Of a DNA stretch of 64,000 bases, positions 32,104 through 41,983 are shown piece by piece (the stretch's first letter is position 1; each line of letters starts with the position of its first letter). Below the pieces are notes generated by a model that saw only the letters and a program-made list of their open reading frames with translations, was not told where the DNA came from and ran no database searches. The translations under genes and the position numbers were made by a program. The stretch is from Chaetoderma sp. LZ-2023a (lineage: Eukaryota; Mollusca; Caudofoveata; Chaetodermatida; Chaetodermatidae), in contig CM067359.1 of NCBI GenBank assembly GCA_034401795.1, positions 141,981,136 to 142,045,135 on the forward strand, read 5' to 3'.

Positions 32104-35073
32104 TTATTTTTTCAAAACCGACAAGGCGAGAGGATTAGAGGTGTCACGGAGATAATGGTCTGTAAAACTTGACTCACAGTGCCACTGAGCCACCGACATA
32201 ATATCATCCACAGGGACCCCATTAAATAGGGCCGTGGATGTCACTACGCCGCGGACACTGTGAGCCTTGGCCACGTCAACCTGCTTCCCGGTGGCGGATT
32301 TATGGCAAAACTGAATGCATTCCACAATCCACCTGGAAATGGTGTCCTTAGAAGCCCTGCCATGGGGTTCAATATATGACAACCATAACGCTGACTGGTC
32401 GGTGCGCCACTCCGCCGTACGTTGTTTGTACCGGCGCAGCGCCCGGACGGGACACCATGCTTTAGAATTAGGATCATATCTAGTTAAAGCAGGCAAAATA
32501 ATAGGTTGACCTGGATATTTCAACGACTGATTTTTAGCCAAGAAATTAATCCTAGGTAGCAGCTTAAGGCCTTCCCCTGAAACCACAAAACGGTCATCCT
32601 CGGCTGATAAGGCATGAATTTCACTCCTACGCCTAGCCGAGGCCGCAGCAATTAAAAACACAGTCTTCAGTGTTAATAGTTTCATAGAAATGGAACTAAG
32701 TGGTTCAAAAGGCTTATCACCTAGTACTTGAAGCACTAGCGATAAACTCCAAGACGGAATCACAGGTGGATTCCTTGGTCTTAGATTGCCCATGCCTTTA
32801 ATTAATACATTTAATGTATTTACTTCATCACTTCCCCTCTTAGCCAAGCAAGGAATAACAGACATTAATGCTGACTTATAACCAGCAATAGAGTTAGGCT
32901 TGAGGCTATAGGCATCATAGAGGTGACAGAGGAAATCAGCTACTACTTGAATAGATGAATCCATTGGATCAATACATCTTTTTGAGCACCATTCTGCAAA
33001 TCTGTTGATTTTATAATTATATGCTCTGGAGGTTGACCCCCTCCTGGCTTTGGCCATAAACATGGCTGCTTGCTCAGAAAAGCCCTCCTTAATTCTAGAT
33101 TCCTTGACAACATCCACGCAGTCAATCTGAACATTGACGGATTGTTGTGAAGGGCCTTGCCCTGGAAGATAATATCGTCCATCAGAGGCAGAGGAACCGG
33201 ATTGCAGACCAGAAGGTCCAGCAGATCCGTATACCATGATCGGCTTGGCCAATCCGGGGCGATCAGAAGCACTTGGCATTCCTCTTGTCTGATTTTCTGA
33301 AGAATTTTTGGAATCAGGATTGCTGGAGGGAATGCGTATGCATACATTCTCCCCCAGCTGATAGCTAACGCATCTGTTGCGAAAGCGCTTGGATCCGGAA
33401 TCGGAGAGACGTACGTCGTCATCTTCGCATTCTTCTTCGTTGCGAACAAATCGATGTTGGGTTTCCCCCAATGGTCGAACAGACGATCCGCCACACATTG
33501 ATTTAGTTGCCATTCCGTGGGTAAAACACTCATCCTTCGGCTCAATGAGTCTGCTAGCAGGTTTAACCTTCCCGGAATATGAACTGCTTTCAAGGTAATC
33601 TGGTGATCCAGACACCAACAAAGCAGTTTCCATGTCATCATACAGAGACTGGGCGACTTCGTTCCGCCCTGGCGGTTTATGTAAGTCACAACTGTTGAGT
33701 TGTCTGAACGAATAAGAACAATCTTGCCCTGAACTTTCTGTAAGAAATGTTCCAGGCACAGGACTACTGCTCTTAGCTCCAGTAGATTTATATGTTCCTT
33801 TGACTGTTCCAGATTCCAAAGCCCTGATATCGTGTACTCTTCCAGGCAAGCTCCCCAGCCCTCCATCGATGCATCTGTATACACAGTCACCTGAGGGTGG
33901 GGAGGGGTTAGCAAAACCCCCGGCAAGAGATTCTCTGTATTCAACCACCATTGCAGGTGGTGAATGAGAGGCGCCAACACTGACACATTCGAGTCCAGCG
34001 AACCTGTACTCTGGGTCCATTGTGTCATGAGAAATAACTGGATCGGCCGCCTGCGTAAGGCGGCCTGAGGAATGACTGGTTCCAATGAAACCATCAACCC
34101 CAGCATTCTCAAGTAAACCCGTGCCAGGACATGACGACTGTCGCACACTGACTGAATTAACGAGATGAGTTTCTGAACTCTCTCCTGAGTAGGATAAACA
34201 TATCCTGTCTCTAGATCGAAGAACATCCCCAGGTAAACAAACTTCTGGGATGGAGTCAGCTCTGATTTTGGGAAATTGATCATCCAGCCTAAGTCTGTGA
34301 GAGTTTTCAAAACAATCTCCAGATTGGCCGACAAACTTTCCCGGGTGTGCGCTTTCAACAGCCAGTCGTCTATGTACGTGTGGACTGCTATGCTTCTCCT
34401 GCGGAGGTATGCTGTGATCGCAAGAACCACACGGGTGAAAACCCGAGGAGCCGTGGAAATTCCGAAGGGTAACACCCTGAATTCCCACTGTCTGCCCTGG
34501 AATGCAAATCTCAGGAAGCGACAGAAACTCCCGTGGATGGGGATGTGGAAATAAGCGTCCTTCAAATCTATCGACGCCGTCCACATCCCCCTCTCCAACC
34601 CCGCCAACACCGAGCGCACCGTTTCCATCTTGAAACTGGGCGTCTCGATGAACTTGTTCAATGGCTTGAGGTTGAGAATCGGTCTCCACCCTCCGGTGCG
34701 TTTTGTTACTAAGAACAGGGTTGAATAGAAGCCCGGACACCTTTGTGCCGGCTGAATAGCTCCTTTTTGTACGAGGGAATTTATCTCCTCCTCGATACAC
34801 AACCTTTGCTCTGGCTCTCTCGGAATGGGAGTCCAGACTGGCACTAGAGACAGTCGCGACGGCGGGCCTGTCATCCACTCTGGATGATACCCGACGGAAA
34901 GCCATCGCAAGACTAAACGGTCCTGAGTTAACCGTTCCCACTCTTGCATGTGGTCGGCTAGCCGGCCTCCCACCGGTCCACCTAGGGACCGCGGTGGACA
35001 CAAGGCATGCAAGAGCGGCACTGTCTCCGTTGCCATACACACCGGAGTGGTTCTTACCGCGGTAAGCGTCCTG
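32104..35073 (-). CDS. DIRS tyrosine recombinase frame, copy D (continues gag frame after UGA)
   Basis: The frame is open from directly after the gag stop (UGA at 35074-35076) to the YR stop. The first residues after the stop read QDAYRGKNHSG. The C-terminal YR domain has the Arg cluster in ASARRRSEIH, HSVR, WH and HYLRD. The N-terminal core-binding segment lies around KARRGSTSRAYNYK. The intervening 600 residues are RT/RNase H sequence read in a second frame and show no domain of their own. Expression could be by UGA readthrough, by re-initiation or from a separate transcript. The sequence alone does not decide. Confidence 0.9.
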   Translation of the reverse strand, partial: QDAYRGKNHSGVYGNGDSAALACLVSTAVPRWTGGRPASRPHARVGTVNSGPFSLAMAFRRVSSRVDDRPAVATVSSASLDSHSERARAKVVYRGGDKFPRTKRSYSAGTKVSGLLFNPVLSNKTHRRVETDSQPQAIEQVHRDAQFQDGNGALGVGGVGEGDVDGVDRFEGRLFPHPHPREFLSLPEICIPGQTVGIQGVTLRNFHGSSGFHPCGSCDHSIPPQEKHSSPHVHRRLAVESAHPGKFVGQSGDCFENSHRLRLDDQFPKIRADSIPEVCLPGDVLRSRDRICLSYSGESSETHLVNSVSVRQSSCPGTGLLENAGVDGFIGTSHSSGRLTQAADPVISHDTMDPEYRFAGLECVSVGASHSPPAMVVEYRESLAGGFANPSPPSGDCVYRCIDGGLGSLPGRVHDIRALESGTVKGTYKSTGAKSSSPVPGTFLTESSGQDCSYSFRQLNSCDLHKPPGRNEVAQSLYDDMETALLVSGSPDYLESSSYSGKVKPASRLIEPKDECFTHGMATKSMCGGSSVRPLGETQHRFVRNEEECEDDDVRLSDSGSKRFRNRCVSYQLGENVCIRIPSSNPDSKNSSENQTRGMPSASDRPGLAKPIMVYGSAGPSGLQSGSSASDGRYYLPGQGPSQQSVNVQIDCVDVVKESRIKEGFSEQAAMFMAKARRGSTSRAYNYKINRFAEWCSKRCIDPMDSSIQVVADFLCHLYDAYSLKPNSIAGYKSALMSVIPCLAKRGSDEVNTLNVLIKGMGNLRPRNPPVIPSWSLSLVLQVLGDKPFEPLSSISMKLLTLKTVFLIAAASARRRSEIHALSAEDDRFVVSGEGLKLLPRINFLAKNQSLKYPGQPIILPALTRYDPNSKAWCPVRALRRYKQRTAEWRTDQSALWLSYIEPHGRASKDTISRWIVECIQFCHKSATGKQVDVAKAHSVRGVVTSTALFNGVPVDDIMSVAQWHCESSFTDHYLRDTSNPLALSVLKK

Positions 35074-35324
35074 TCAGGACCGATAACCACGCCCAGATCC
35101 TCGCGCGCCCCGCCCCGCCCCGCGCGCACCCTGGTGCGCGGGCGGCTGCCTGGCTGACGGCGCCTGAGGAACCTGCGCCCCCCTCGCTGCTGGCCGAATC
35201 GCACGCGGCCGAGGCCGACGCTGCGACGGTGGCTGGCCTCTGACTTGGCCAGCACCACCTCGAGCCTGCAGGGGACGATACGCAGGGGCCGCGGCGCGAA
35301 CGTTAGCACGACGCAGCACTTCAA
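32943..35324 (-). CDS. DIRS RT/RNase H/Dam-like methyltransferase polyprotein, copy D
   Basis: This open frame of 793 residues overlaps the last 250 bp of gag and then about 2.1 kb of the YR frame. All key motifs are present: DLKDAYF (motif A), YIDDWL, RNase H TDAS / LLELRAV / RSDNST / LADSLSR, and Dam-like DLFAT / YAFPP / LLIAP. No strong ATG marks the start, so it may be reached from gag by a +1 shift near the G6 run (35175-35186 region) or by internal initiation. Family knowledge: RT copies element RNA, RNase H removes it, and the MT-like domain is a DIRS hallmark of unknown role. Confidence 0.94.
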   Translation of the reverse strand: MKCCVVLTFAPRPLRIVPCRLEVVLAKSEASHRRSVGLGRVRFGQQRGGRRFLRRRQPGSRPRTRVRAGRGGAREDLGVVIGPDRTLTAVRTTPVCMATETVPLLHALCPPRSLGGPVGGRLADHMQEWERLTQDRLVLRWLSVGYHPEWMTGPPSRLSLVPVWTPIPREPEQRLCIEEEINSLVQKGAIQPAQRCPGFYSTLFLVTKRTGGWRPILNLKPLNKFIETPSFKMETVRSVLAGLERGMWTASIDLKDAYFHIPIHGSFCRFLRFAFQGRQWEFRVLPFGISTAPRVFTRVVLAITAYLRRRSIAVHTYIDDWLLKAHTRESLSANLEIVLKTLTDLGWMINFPKSELTPSQKFVYLGMFFDLETGYVYPTQERVQKLISLIQSVCDSRHVLARVYLRMLGLMVSLEPVIPQAALRRRPIQLFLMTQWTQSTGSLDSNVSVLAPLIHHLQWWLNTENLLPGVLLTPPHPQVTVYTDASMEGWGACLEEYTISGLWNLEQSKEHINLLELRAVVLCLEHFLQKVQGKIVLIRSDNSTVVTYINRQGGTKSPSLCMMTWKLLCWCLDHQITLKAVHIPGRLNLLADSLSRRMSVLPTEWQLNQCVADRLFDHWGKPNIDLFATKKNAKMTTYVSPIPDPSAFATDALAISWGRMYAYAFPPAILIPKILQKIRQEECQVLLIAPDWPSRSWYTDLLDLLVCNPVPLPLMDDIIFQGKALHNNPSMFRLTAWMLSRNLELRRAFLSKQPCLWPKPGGGQPPEHIIIKSTDLQNGAQKDVLIQWIHLFK

Positions 35325-37952
35325 ACTGCTCGCGCAGCGCCCTCTGGTTATTCACCAGGGTGACCGTCTCCTGGAGGTGGCGACATCCCTCACCTCCAAA
35401 AAGACCAGGACCCGTCATAGGCGTACGGAGTAGCCTATTGTACAGGTCCTGAGACGGGCACAGATTGTCCAGGGCAAACGTGCGTCTTGCCCGGACACTC
35501 CTGGTCACCGCCCGAGTCATACAGTCCAGCGCCAGGTTAATACCATCCTGGATGGCTCGCTGGACCGTGACCGGGCTTGGCTGGCGCGATGCGGATGCCG
35601 TTACTACCCCCTGTAACAGCTGGGAGACGTGGGACAGAGCGGCAATCGAAGCCCTCCCACTCTCCTCCGCATCACGCAACGCGGTATTCGCCGAACGCAA
35701 CGCGTTCGAGCACAAGACCCCCGTGTCAGAACGGGAGCCTGGCCGCGCATCCTCACCCAAAGCCGCGCGGTCATCCACGCTGGGCTTGGGTACCACACCG
35801 TACCGCTGGTAATCCAGGGGCACGATGCGACAACGCCTGGCCACCTCGCGAGGGGCCTTCGCGAGACGTCCACTCGAGTTAATGGACGACTCCGCCGCCT
35901 TGAACATGTCAACGACATGCTCCGCCAGCGGCAGAGAAGGCATAGCGTTAGCAGTCGGTTTCCCAGCTAACCACGGCCTGTGGTCACGCTGGCTAGGCGA
36001 CTGCTCCACGGGCAGATCAGGCCTAACGCTCACCAACCACTGGCAAGCGTCAGACCAATCCTCCTCCGTGGCTAACTGCGAGCGCTCTACAAGACGGGGT
36101 CCTTCGTCTTCCTCCTGAGCGCAAGCAGTAGAGCTTGACGGCGGGTATGCTGATACACCTGGCAAGCCAGGGAAAACATGCGGGCCTGATAGCACCGGCA
36201 TGACAATATCACTGGTTTGACCAGGAGCAGGCACCGTGGTAGAGCGCGGGGTATATACCGCCCCACCACGGCCCCGGCCAGCACCAGCAACACCCTCGGC
36301 AAGCCGAGGTATGCGGTACCGCTGGCCATCAGCAGCGCCCTGGGCCACCACCTGAGCCGCGGACTTTACTCCAGGGTGAGTAAAACCGTGGAAGAAGCCG
36401 CCTGTATTCCCCGCGAGGGGTGCACAAACTTCTTCATCCATGTCCACGTCGTCAGACGGCGACCCTAGCAGGTAATCCTCATCACCCTGGTCAGAAAGAT
36501 TAGACCCCGGGTCAGCAAAGAGAGCTAACCCGGGCTGACCAGGAACGGTGCCATAGGAGGTACTGGCCACCGCGGCGTGCGGATACCCCTGGACTGATAA
36601 GCAGCCCGCGGGTTCCAGCGACAACCGTCCACGGTCCCCTCTCGGCGCGGCAATAAGCCTGCTGCCAGGGCCGTGGAACGCCCCCTCTAATGGGGCCACC
36701 TCTGGATCGTCGAACAACGGAAGCGGTCTAAGGAAAACCGATCCAGAGGCGGGGATTACCTGCTCCGAAGCCGATGATGAGGACAGTAAAGGATTTGGTC
36801 CAGGAAGCATGCCACGAAGCAACCCTGGAACCAAATCCTTTATTGTCCTCTTCATCTCTCCCAACATCTCGGTCCGGAAGGCCTCCATATCCACCGCGGA
36901 CGAGACCTTCCCCTTACCCTTCCTACTTACAACCTCTCGTTTCCGCTTCTTCTTCTTCTCCTCCTCTACCACCTTGTCCGTCGCCTGTAAGCAGCACAAG
37001 AATTCGGACATTAACTCGCCCCCCCAGTGCTTACATATGTCACAATTAACCAAGGGACCACAAGGGCTACATTGATAGCACAGATGAGGCCAGAACTTTT
37101 CATGAAGAAAACGTCCACAGGACGCGCAACCCGGTCCCTGAAACAGGGCAAAGGACAAGGAGTATGAGCAACTAGTTAAGCTTAGAAACTCAAACCAACT
37201 CAAAGAGAAGGAAAACGATCATAAAGATCAAAATACATCAGAAACCAGCATAGCGCTTGAATTGCTGATAAATACATAGCCAGGCTGATTATGACGTCAT
37301 TAATCCCGTGACAGGAAAAATTCGATCCCAACAAAACATCCAAGTGCAAGGACGAATTGTATGCTGAATGGATAAGTCGACTATACAACCATCAGATACA
37401 TATAGATAACTCTTTTCTGGCAAAAATGTTAATTATCTCCCTTTGTTTGTTTACAATAATTAACATCACCACATTATCAATAACTAGATACCTGACACTT
37501 TGTATAGACAAACCATCCAACGTGACGAACCGGAGAACTCCACCATCTGCACGCCTCTTAACTCTCTCCACCTCATGGGGAAGGAATTGGATCAAGAGGG
37601 CAAAGTGAGAAGACCTTTATACTAGGCCTCCAACTCACTGGACATAATTTTTCATTTGGTTAGATAACCTAACAGTGTTAGTAGGAAATGGAACCATGGT
37701 GGAGAGAAAACTAACTCTCTGCTGCTGTGATGTCACCACCTAGCGTCATACAGACCTGTGGACATAAACAGAAAGAGAAATTAGTCCTAGGTAGCACCGA
37801 GTTGACATAAACCAACTAACCAAGGCGCTTATCACGGTAAACGCGAGTCCCGGAAACACAATACACCGGGAAGAAAACTCGCTAATTTTACTAGAAGTCA
37901 CCTGATTTAAAGGTCCTAAGTCCTCCTGTGGCGAAGTGTTCCCTCCCGCCAT
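35074..37952 (-). CDS. DIRS gag-like ORF1, copy D (join 37902-37952 and 35074-37137)
   Basis: Spliced length is about 704 residues, starting at the ATG of the 17-codon exon 1. The order is leader with TSPQEDLGPLNQ, cysteine cluster of seven Cys plus His, Lys/Glu-rich segment, VPGLLRGMLPGPN, low-complexity Gly/Asp/Ser middle, HVVDMFKAAE, DARPGSRSDTGVLC, QDLYNRLLRTPM, and an Arg/Gly-rich tail ending RGYRS-UGA. The tail overlaps the RT frame. Presumed role: RNA binding and particle formation. The cysteine cluster is a likely zinc module. Confidence 0.9.
37138..37901 (-). other. Predicted spliceosomal intron in gag, copy D
   Basis: 764 bp with donor CAG|GTGACT and acceptor TTTCAG|GGACCG. TATAAAGG lies at 37614-37621 and TGACGTCA at 37292-37299. 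The alternative reading is that this is a promoter region driving a shorter gag from an internal ATG. Confidence 0.75.
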
Positions 37953-38238
37953 CCAAATCAGATACTATCACTCCAAAATAACACCAAACAAACAGTTTAA
38001 GAGTAAGAAAAGCTTATGTTTCAAAAAGACATGTGTGTTCTCTTTGCCAATAATCTAGCAAAGAGGAAGTGCTAGTCTGCGCATGCGCGGTGGTGGGGCT
38101 GGCATCCGCCAGACTACGCTCTGACTCCCTGCCCAGTAGGGGCACCTAACTGTTTTAAATCTGAGTGTTTATTGAGTGAAAGCCAATATTTAGCAATATC
38201 AAAAGTATTAGGGAGGTAAGTATACTCTTGAAGTGAAA

Positions 38239-38675
38239 CAAGCTTGGCTTACCTCATGCCCTATATGATGTTTCATGAGTTTTGAATTGATTCCCCAAGC
38301 GGTTTCGGAGAAAACTTTTAAAGATGTTTACTAAAATCGTCCGAAATCCAAGATGGCCACCGGTTTCATTTGAACAAACTTGGATCCCTATGCCCTAAGG
38401 ATGCTTCCTGCCAAATATAATTGAAATTGGCCCAGTGGTTCTTGAGAAGTCGTTTAAAGGAAAAGTTGACGGACAACGGATGGATGACGGACGGACGGTC
38501 GCCATGACATAAGCTCACTTGGCCTTTTAGGCCAGGTGTGATAATAATAAAATAATTGTAAACTGCATAACTTAAAGGTAACTCATTCTACTCTTCATGA
38601 CAAAAATAGTACATTTGATTTTTGAAACTAATATAAGTGGAAACTTTTGAAAGGTTGCGATAGTGCTATGCATAC
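38239..38675. repeat. Continuation of the dispersed repeat beyond copy D, then intron
   Basis: 'aaacttggatccctatgccctaaggatgcttcctgcc' and 'ggacggacgg…gacataagctcacttggcc' close the repeat by about 38530. It is followed by AT-rich intron of the USP5-like gene. Confidence 0.75.
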
Positions 38676-38751
38676 CAGTGACAACTCTTCAGCTCCCTCA
38701 GCTGGGGGCACTGAGTATTCACCAGACAGCAAACCATGGCCAAGCTTAGAA
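38676..38751 (-). CDS. USP5: USP5/USP13-like deubiquitinase, exon encoding SKLGHGLLSGEYS
   Basis: 76-bp exon. The acceptor TTGCAG precedes 38751 and the donor CTG|GTATGC follows 38676. It completes the split Ile codon from the exon at 39392-39463 and encodes SKLGHGLLSGEYSVPPAEG and a few more residues. The KLGHGLLSGEYS string is characteristic of USP5 (isopeptidase T), shortly after the catalytic Cys box. The exon ends in phase 0. The next exon, expected to begin near the 'GHPEFS' region, was not found further left and may lie beyond the window. Confidence 0.9.
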
Positions 38752-39391
38752 CTGCAAGCATGAAAAGCAACACAATTAGCATGGCCATGATTAAGTGATA
38801 AATCATGATACTTTCTATCCATACAATACTGAAAACAGAAATGATGTATTTGTAACATAACGGTGTCATGAATCTCGATGCGTGTTGTATCACAGAACAA
38901 ATATTGTTATATGTATCATATTACCGGTTAGTTCTTCGCTGTACCAATAGTCACAATACGGACAGAATTATTAAAAATGGCTTTGCTGCATTTCTCACAT
39001 AACTGACAGGAAGTATTCTGTTCTAAAATGTTCATTCCCATATATACACAATAAATTTAACTGTTACCCGGTTAAACGTGGCCTCCGCAGCAGTGGTCTT
39101 GAGAAATGTCCATTGTCCAGAGTATTGTTAAAAATTTACCACCAAAATGACTGGTTAGACAGCTGAGCCAATCATTCCAGTGGTAAATTTGCTATTGTCT
39201 CTCATACTCTAATAAATAGTCCATTGTTTGACTATGCATTTCAGCAAGGAGACTGACCTTGACCTACTGTTTTATTACTCAGTATATAAATTATTACTAG
39301 CAGAGCAGGCTGGTCTATTCACAAAGGTATTAACTGTGACAAATGTATAGCTCTAACCTCTCAAATGATACTAGAAATAGCTAGTGCTTAC
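38752..39391. other. USP5-like intron with an FB2 foldback fragment
   Basis: About 39090-39240 carries 'cagtggtcttgagaaatgtccattg…aaaatttaccaccaaaatgactgg' and its mirrored half 'gccaatcattccagtggtaaattt'. The remainder has no identifiable feature. Confidence 0.55.
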
Positions 39392-39463
39392 ATTTGTGTG
39401 TTGAAATCACAAGTCGGGTCTGCCGGAGCATTCTCAAATATACCCTCGATGGCTTGAGCATAT
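39392..39463 (-). CDS. USP5: USP5/USP13-like deubiquitinase, exon encoding YAQAIEGIFENAP
   Basis: 72-bp exon. Acceptor GCTTCAG|A and donor CAAAT|GTAAGC. The first base completes the Arg codon left open at the end of the exon at 49940-50133, and the last two bases open the Ile codon finished in the next exon. The product YAQAIEGIFENAPADP…CDFNTQ aligns with the USP5 segment following PDFQ. Between this exon and the previous one lies a 10.5-kb intron that contains the whole of DIRS copy E. Confidence 0.88.
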
Positions 39464-39497
39464 CTGAAGCAAATTGTGAGAAAACCGATATCAAACG

Positions 39498-39868
39498 ACG
39501 GATCCATTTTTAGCTATGCTCTGCCTACATTTGTATTTCTAGCTTTGCATGTATTGGGATCGATCGAACACTCAATTCCTATGGATTCCAAATATCAAGG
39601 TCACTATATGGGTAGGCTTTTGAATATTTTGAAACTAATTTGACTGGGTGATGTTACTGCCTATGGCAGCAACAGCGCCCAGTCAAATTAGTTTCAAAAT
39701 TTTCAACAGAATGTTTATTAAACAGTAAATCCATCAACGACGTACGATTCATACACTTGACAGACTATTCCAGCTCCATGACGCGGTCTGTTAATTAGGA
39801 TTATGATGTCTGATGTAATTGATCATGACATCATATATTTCATCGACAGATCAGATTCATCCATTACA
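39498..39868 (-). mobile_element. MITE-like element (family M), copy a, reversed
   Basis: The ends are 'acggatccatttttagctatgc' and 'cagattcatccattacaaa'. The palindrome (39620-39708) has the tip 'gttactgcctatggcagcaac'. The 'gaatgtttattaaac' and 'tgacatcatatattt' words are the reverse of those in copies c-g. Confidence 0.7.
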
Positions 39869-40079
39869 AAGCCCCCCCACAAAATCTTTAAATTAAATTA
39901 ATTTTATATGACACGTCTTCCAGTGTAATGAATGAATGTACATCCTCCACAACTCCACTATTGGCGATTCATTCACCACATGTCACTATTCAATGTGTGC
40001 CAATAATGTCTCCATTGAACCACTCATGATTCAACATAGCCCGTTAATGATCAAGCCAGCCAAAAAGGCATCTAGGGTG

Positions 40080-40260
40080 ATCTTGAGCCATGTCCACTTG
40101 CAGGCCAGGAGAAAGCCATCTTTGCAAATTCCATTGGTAAATTTACAAATAAAGTCTTCTTTTGGTCAGCAAATGCTCACCGAGACGAAAAAGCTTGATC
40201 TTGACAATTAACCCTTTAATGATCAAGCCGGCCAAAAACAGTGTCTCCAATAAGGCAACA
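40080..40260. repeat. FB2-type dispersed repeat
   Basis: 'atgatcaagccagccaaaaaggcatct' near 40050 and 'aaccctttaatgatcaagccggccaaaaaca' near 40211 are direct copies. The interval between them carries 'gccatgtccacttgcaggccaggag' and 'tcttcttttggtcagcaaatg', the usual foldback halves. Confidence 0.5.
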
Positions 40261-40282
40261 ATATATTTGATGGTTAATTGGA

Positions 40283-40652
40283 TGGACTGTATCCCACTCC
40301 ACCTTTCCAGAGTACACACCCATCATATGCCATCATAATGAACTGCGTGATGTGTACAATGACATCATAATGAATTACATCATAATGAATGACGTCGATA
40401 AGTACGTCACGAACGCATATTTAAAGACGGTCTATGCGTTGTTGTACAAATTGTTTGCTTTTACTATTTAATAAATATTTTGTTGAATATTTTGAAACTA
40501 ATTTGACTGGGCGCTGCTGCAGTCAAATTAGTTACAAAATATTCAACAGCTTCCCTGTATAGTTTTCAGGAAATTGATAGCTAGGGCATTCTGGGATCGA
40601 TCAATCCCAACACGGTGAGGTGTGGGTGGAGCTTAGCTAGTGATGGTCCCTT
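40283..40652 (+). mobile_element. MITE-like element (family M), copy b, decayed ends
   Basis: It contains 'catcataatgaatgacgtcgat', 'tactatttaataaat' and a shortened palindrome at 40481-40549 (GACTGGGCGCTGCTGCAGTC centre), then 'ttcaggaaattgatagctagggc' and 'tgggtggagcttagctag'. The terminal repeats are hard to see. Confidence 0.65.
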
Positions 40653-41066
40653 GTCGAGCCATTTAGCTTTTCCCGCATATCACAAATCATGTGCTGCAGT
40701 GTCGCGAAATAAGGATGTCTTACAATAGTATGACTCTTGATGAATCAGATTTCTATTGAAAACTAACATTCTTCTAATTTTAGAAAAGGAAACAAATCAC
40801 ACAGAAATACCCTAAGTCCAAACCATGTAAAGGTATGAAAAGAACTTTTAAATTATTTTAATTTTGCAGCCAATGGAATGCCATGATGATATAGAACAAA
40901 TCTGTACGGTTTCGTTGGGATGGGATAAGAAGCCCATGATAAATTAAAAGACCATTGAAAACCGTATCATTCTTCTAATTGTTGGTCCACAATAAGCCAG
41001 GTAAAAATACAGAAACAATTTGACAACCATCATCATTATGATGCATCTGGATGCAATGATGGAAAT
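40653..41066. other. USP5-like intron, repeat unit also present right of copy E
   Basis: 'gaacaaatctgtacggtttcgttgggatgggataag' and 'gatgcaatgatgg' resemble blocks at 48115-48400. Copy E therefore appears to have inserted into a locally repeated unit. No exon was seen. Confidence 0.55.
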
Positions 41067-41351
41067 TAAACGAAATCTAGGATTTCTTTTTTCACGAGAG
41101 AGTTGATACTTACCTCCCTAATACTTTTGATATTACTAAATATTGGCTTTCACTCAATAAACACTCAGATTAAAACAGTTAGGTGCCCCTACTGGGCAGG
41201 GAGTCAGAGCGTAGTCTGGCGGATGCCAGCCCCACCACCGCACATGCGCAGACTAGCACTTCCTCTGACTAGATTATTGGCTGACACACATGCAACTATT
41301 AAGAGCCTGAAGACCGAGCCTCTGTGGGGTGGAGAGGCCGGGTCCGTATCT

Positions 41352-41450
41352 AGGGAGGTAAGTATCAACTCTCTCGTGAAAAAAGAAATCCTAGATTTCG
41401 TTTATTTCACTTCAAGAGTATACTTACCTCCCTAATACTTTTGATATTGC
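41352..41450. repeat. Internal complementary region (ICR), copy E
   Basis: Complement of the left end, then of the right end, joined at CGTTTA|TTTCAC. CTAGG and CACTTC spellings match this copy's own termini. Confidence 0.93.
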
Positions 41451-41983
41451 CAGAATTCGAAAGTGAATCTGGCGGGAGGGAGGCGAGGTCAAAAGACCAG
41501 CTCATCCCTATACGCTTTTCTGCGTTTAAGGCACTTAAACTTCTGAAACTGTAAGAAAAAACAGTCAGGATTTGACTAACCATCGGATAACACCACCGAT
41601 GTATGAGAGATGACCGAATGTCATATGCGCTCCCCCCCCCTCCTTCCTGGGAGGAAGAGTCGACTGACCTCAATGTCCTATACGCTCTCTACGTACAAGT
41701 GCCATGTACTACAGGACAGAGACGAAAAAGCTCCATTTTCGTAACTCTCAACAATGAACCACACAAATACACAAACCATCACCATATTAATAACGGGTAA
41801 TCGTGACAATACAATCAACAACGGACAACACATGAACAAGACTGACCTTGTTGAAATGGCTGCTGACATCATCTTCCCATTGGTAAAGACTGATGCAGGC
41901 CCAAAAAAGTGGGTGTTTCCATAAATTAATTGTGAAATATATAAGTAATGAGGAAAAAACCTCCTCAAAAAATATAAACCGAG

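Larger units (their letters stand above)
31186..38238 (-). mobile_element. DIRS1-like YR retrotransposon, copy D (full length, all frames open)
   Basis: Full-length element of 7,053 bp. The left end is TAAACGAAATCTAGG and the right end GAAGTGAAA. The ITRs are about 31226-31401 and 38046-38222 with GATTTAAAAC on both arms. Gag, RT/RH/MT and YR are uninterrupted and the gag splice sites are intact, so D is one of two candidates for an autonomous copy. It sits inside a dispersed repeat (flanks …CCTCTTGAA and CAAGCTTGG…) with no visible target-site duplication. Confidence 0.97.

Noticed and set aside
17771-38238. C and D as a segmental duplication
   Set aside because: The identity stops exactly at the element ends and the flanks are unrelated, so these are separate insertions. 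An assembly artefact cannot be excluded from sequence alone.
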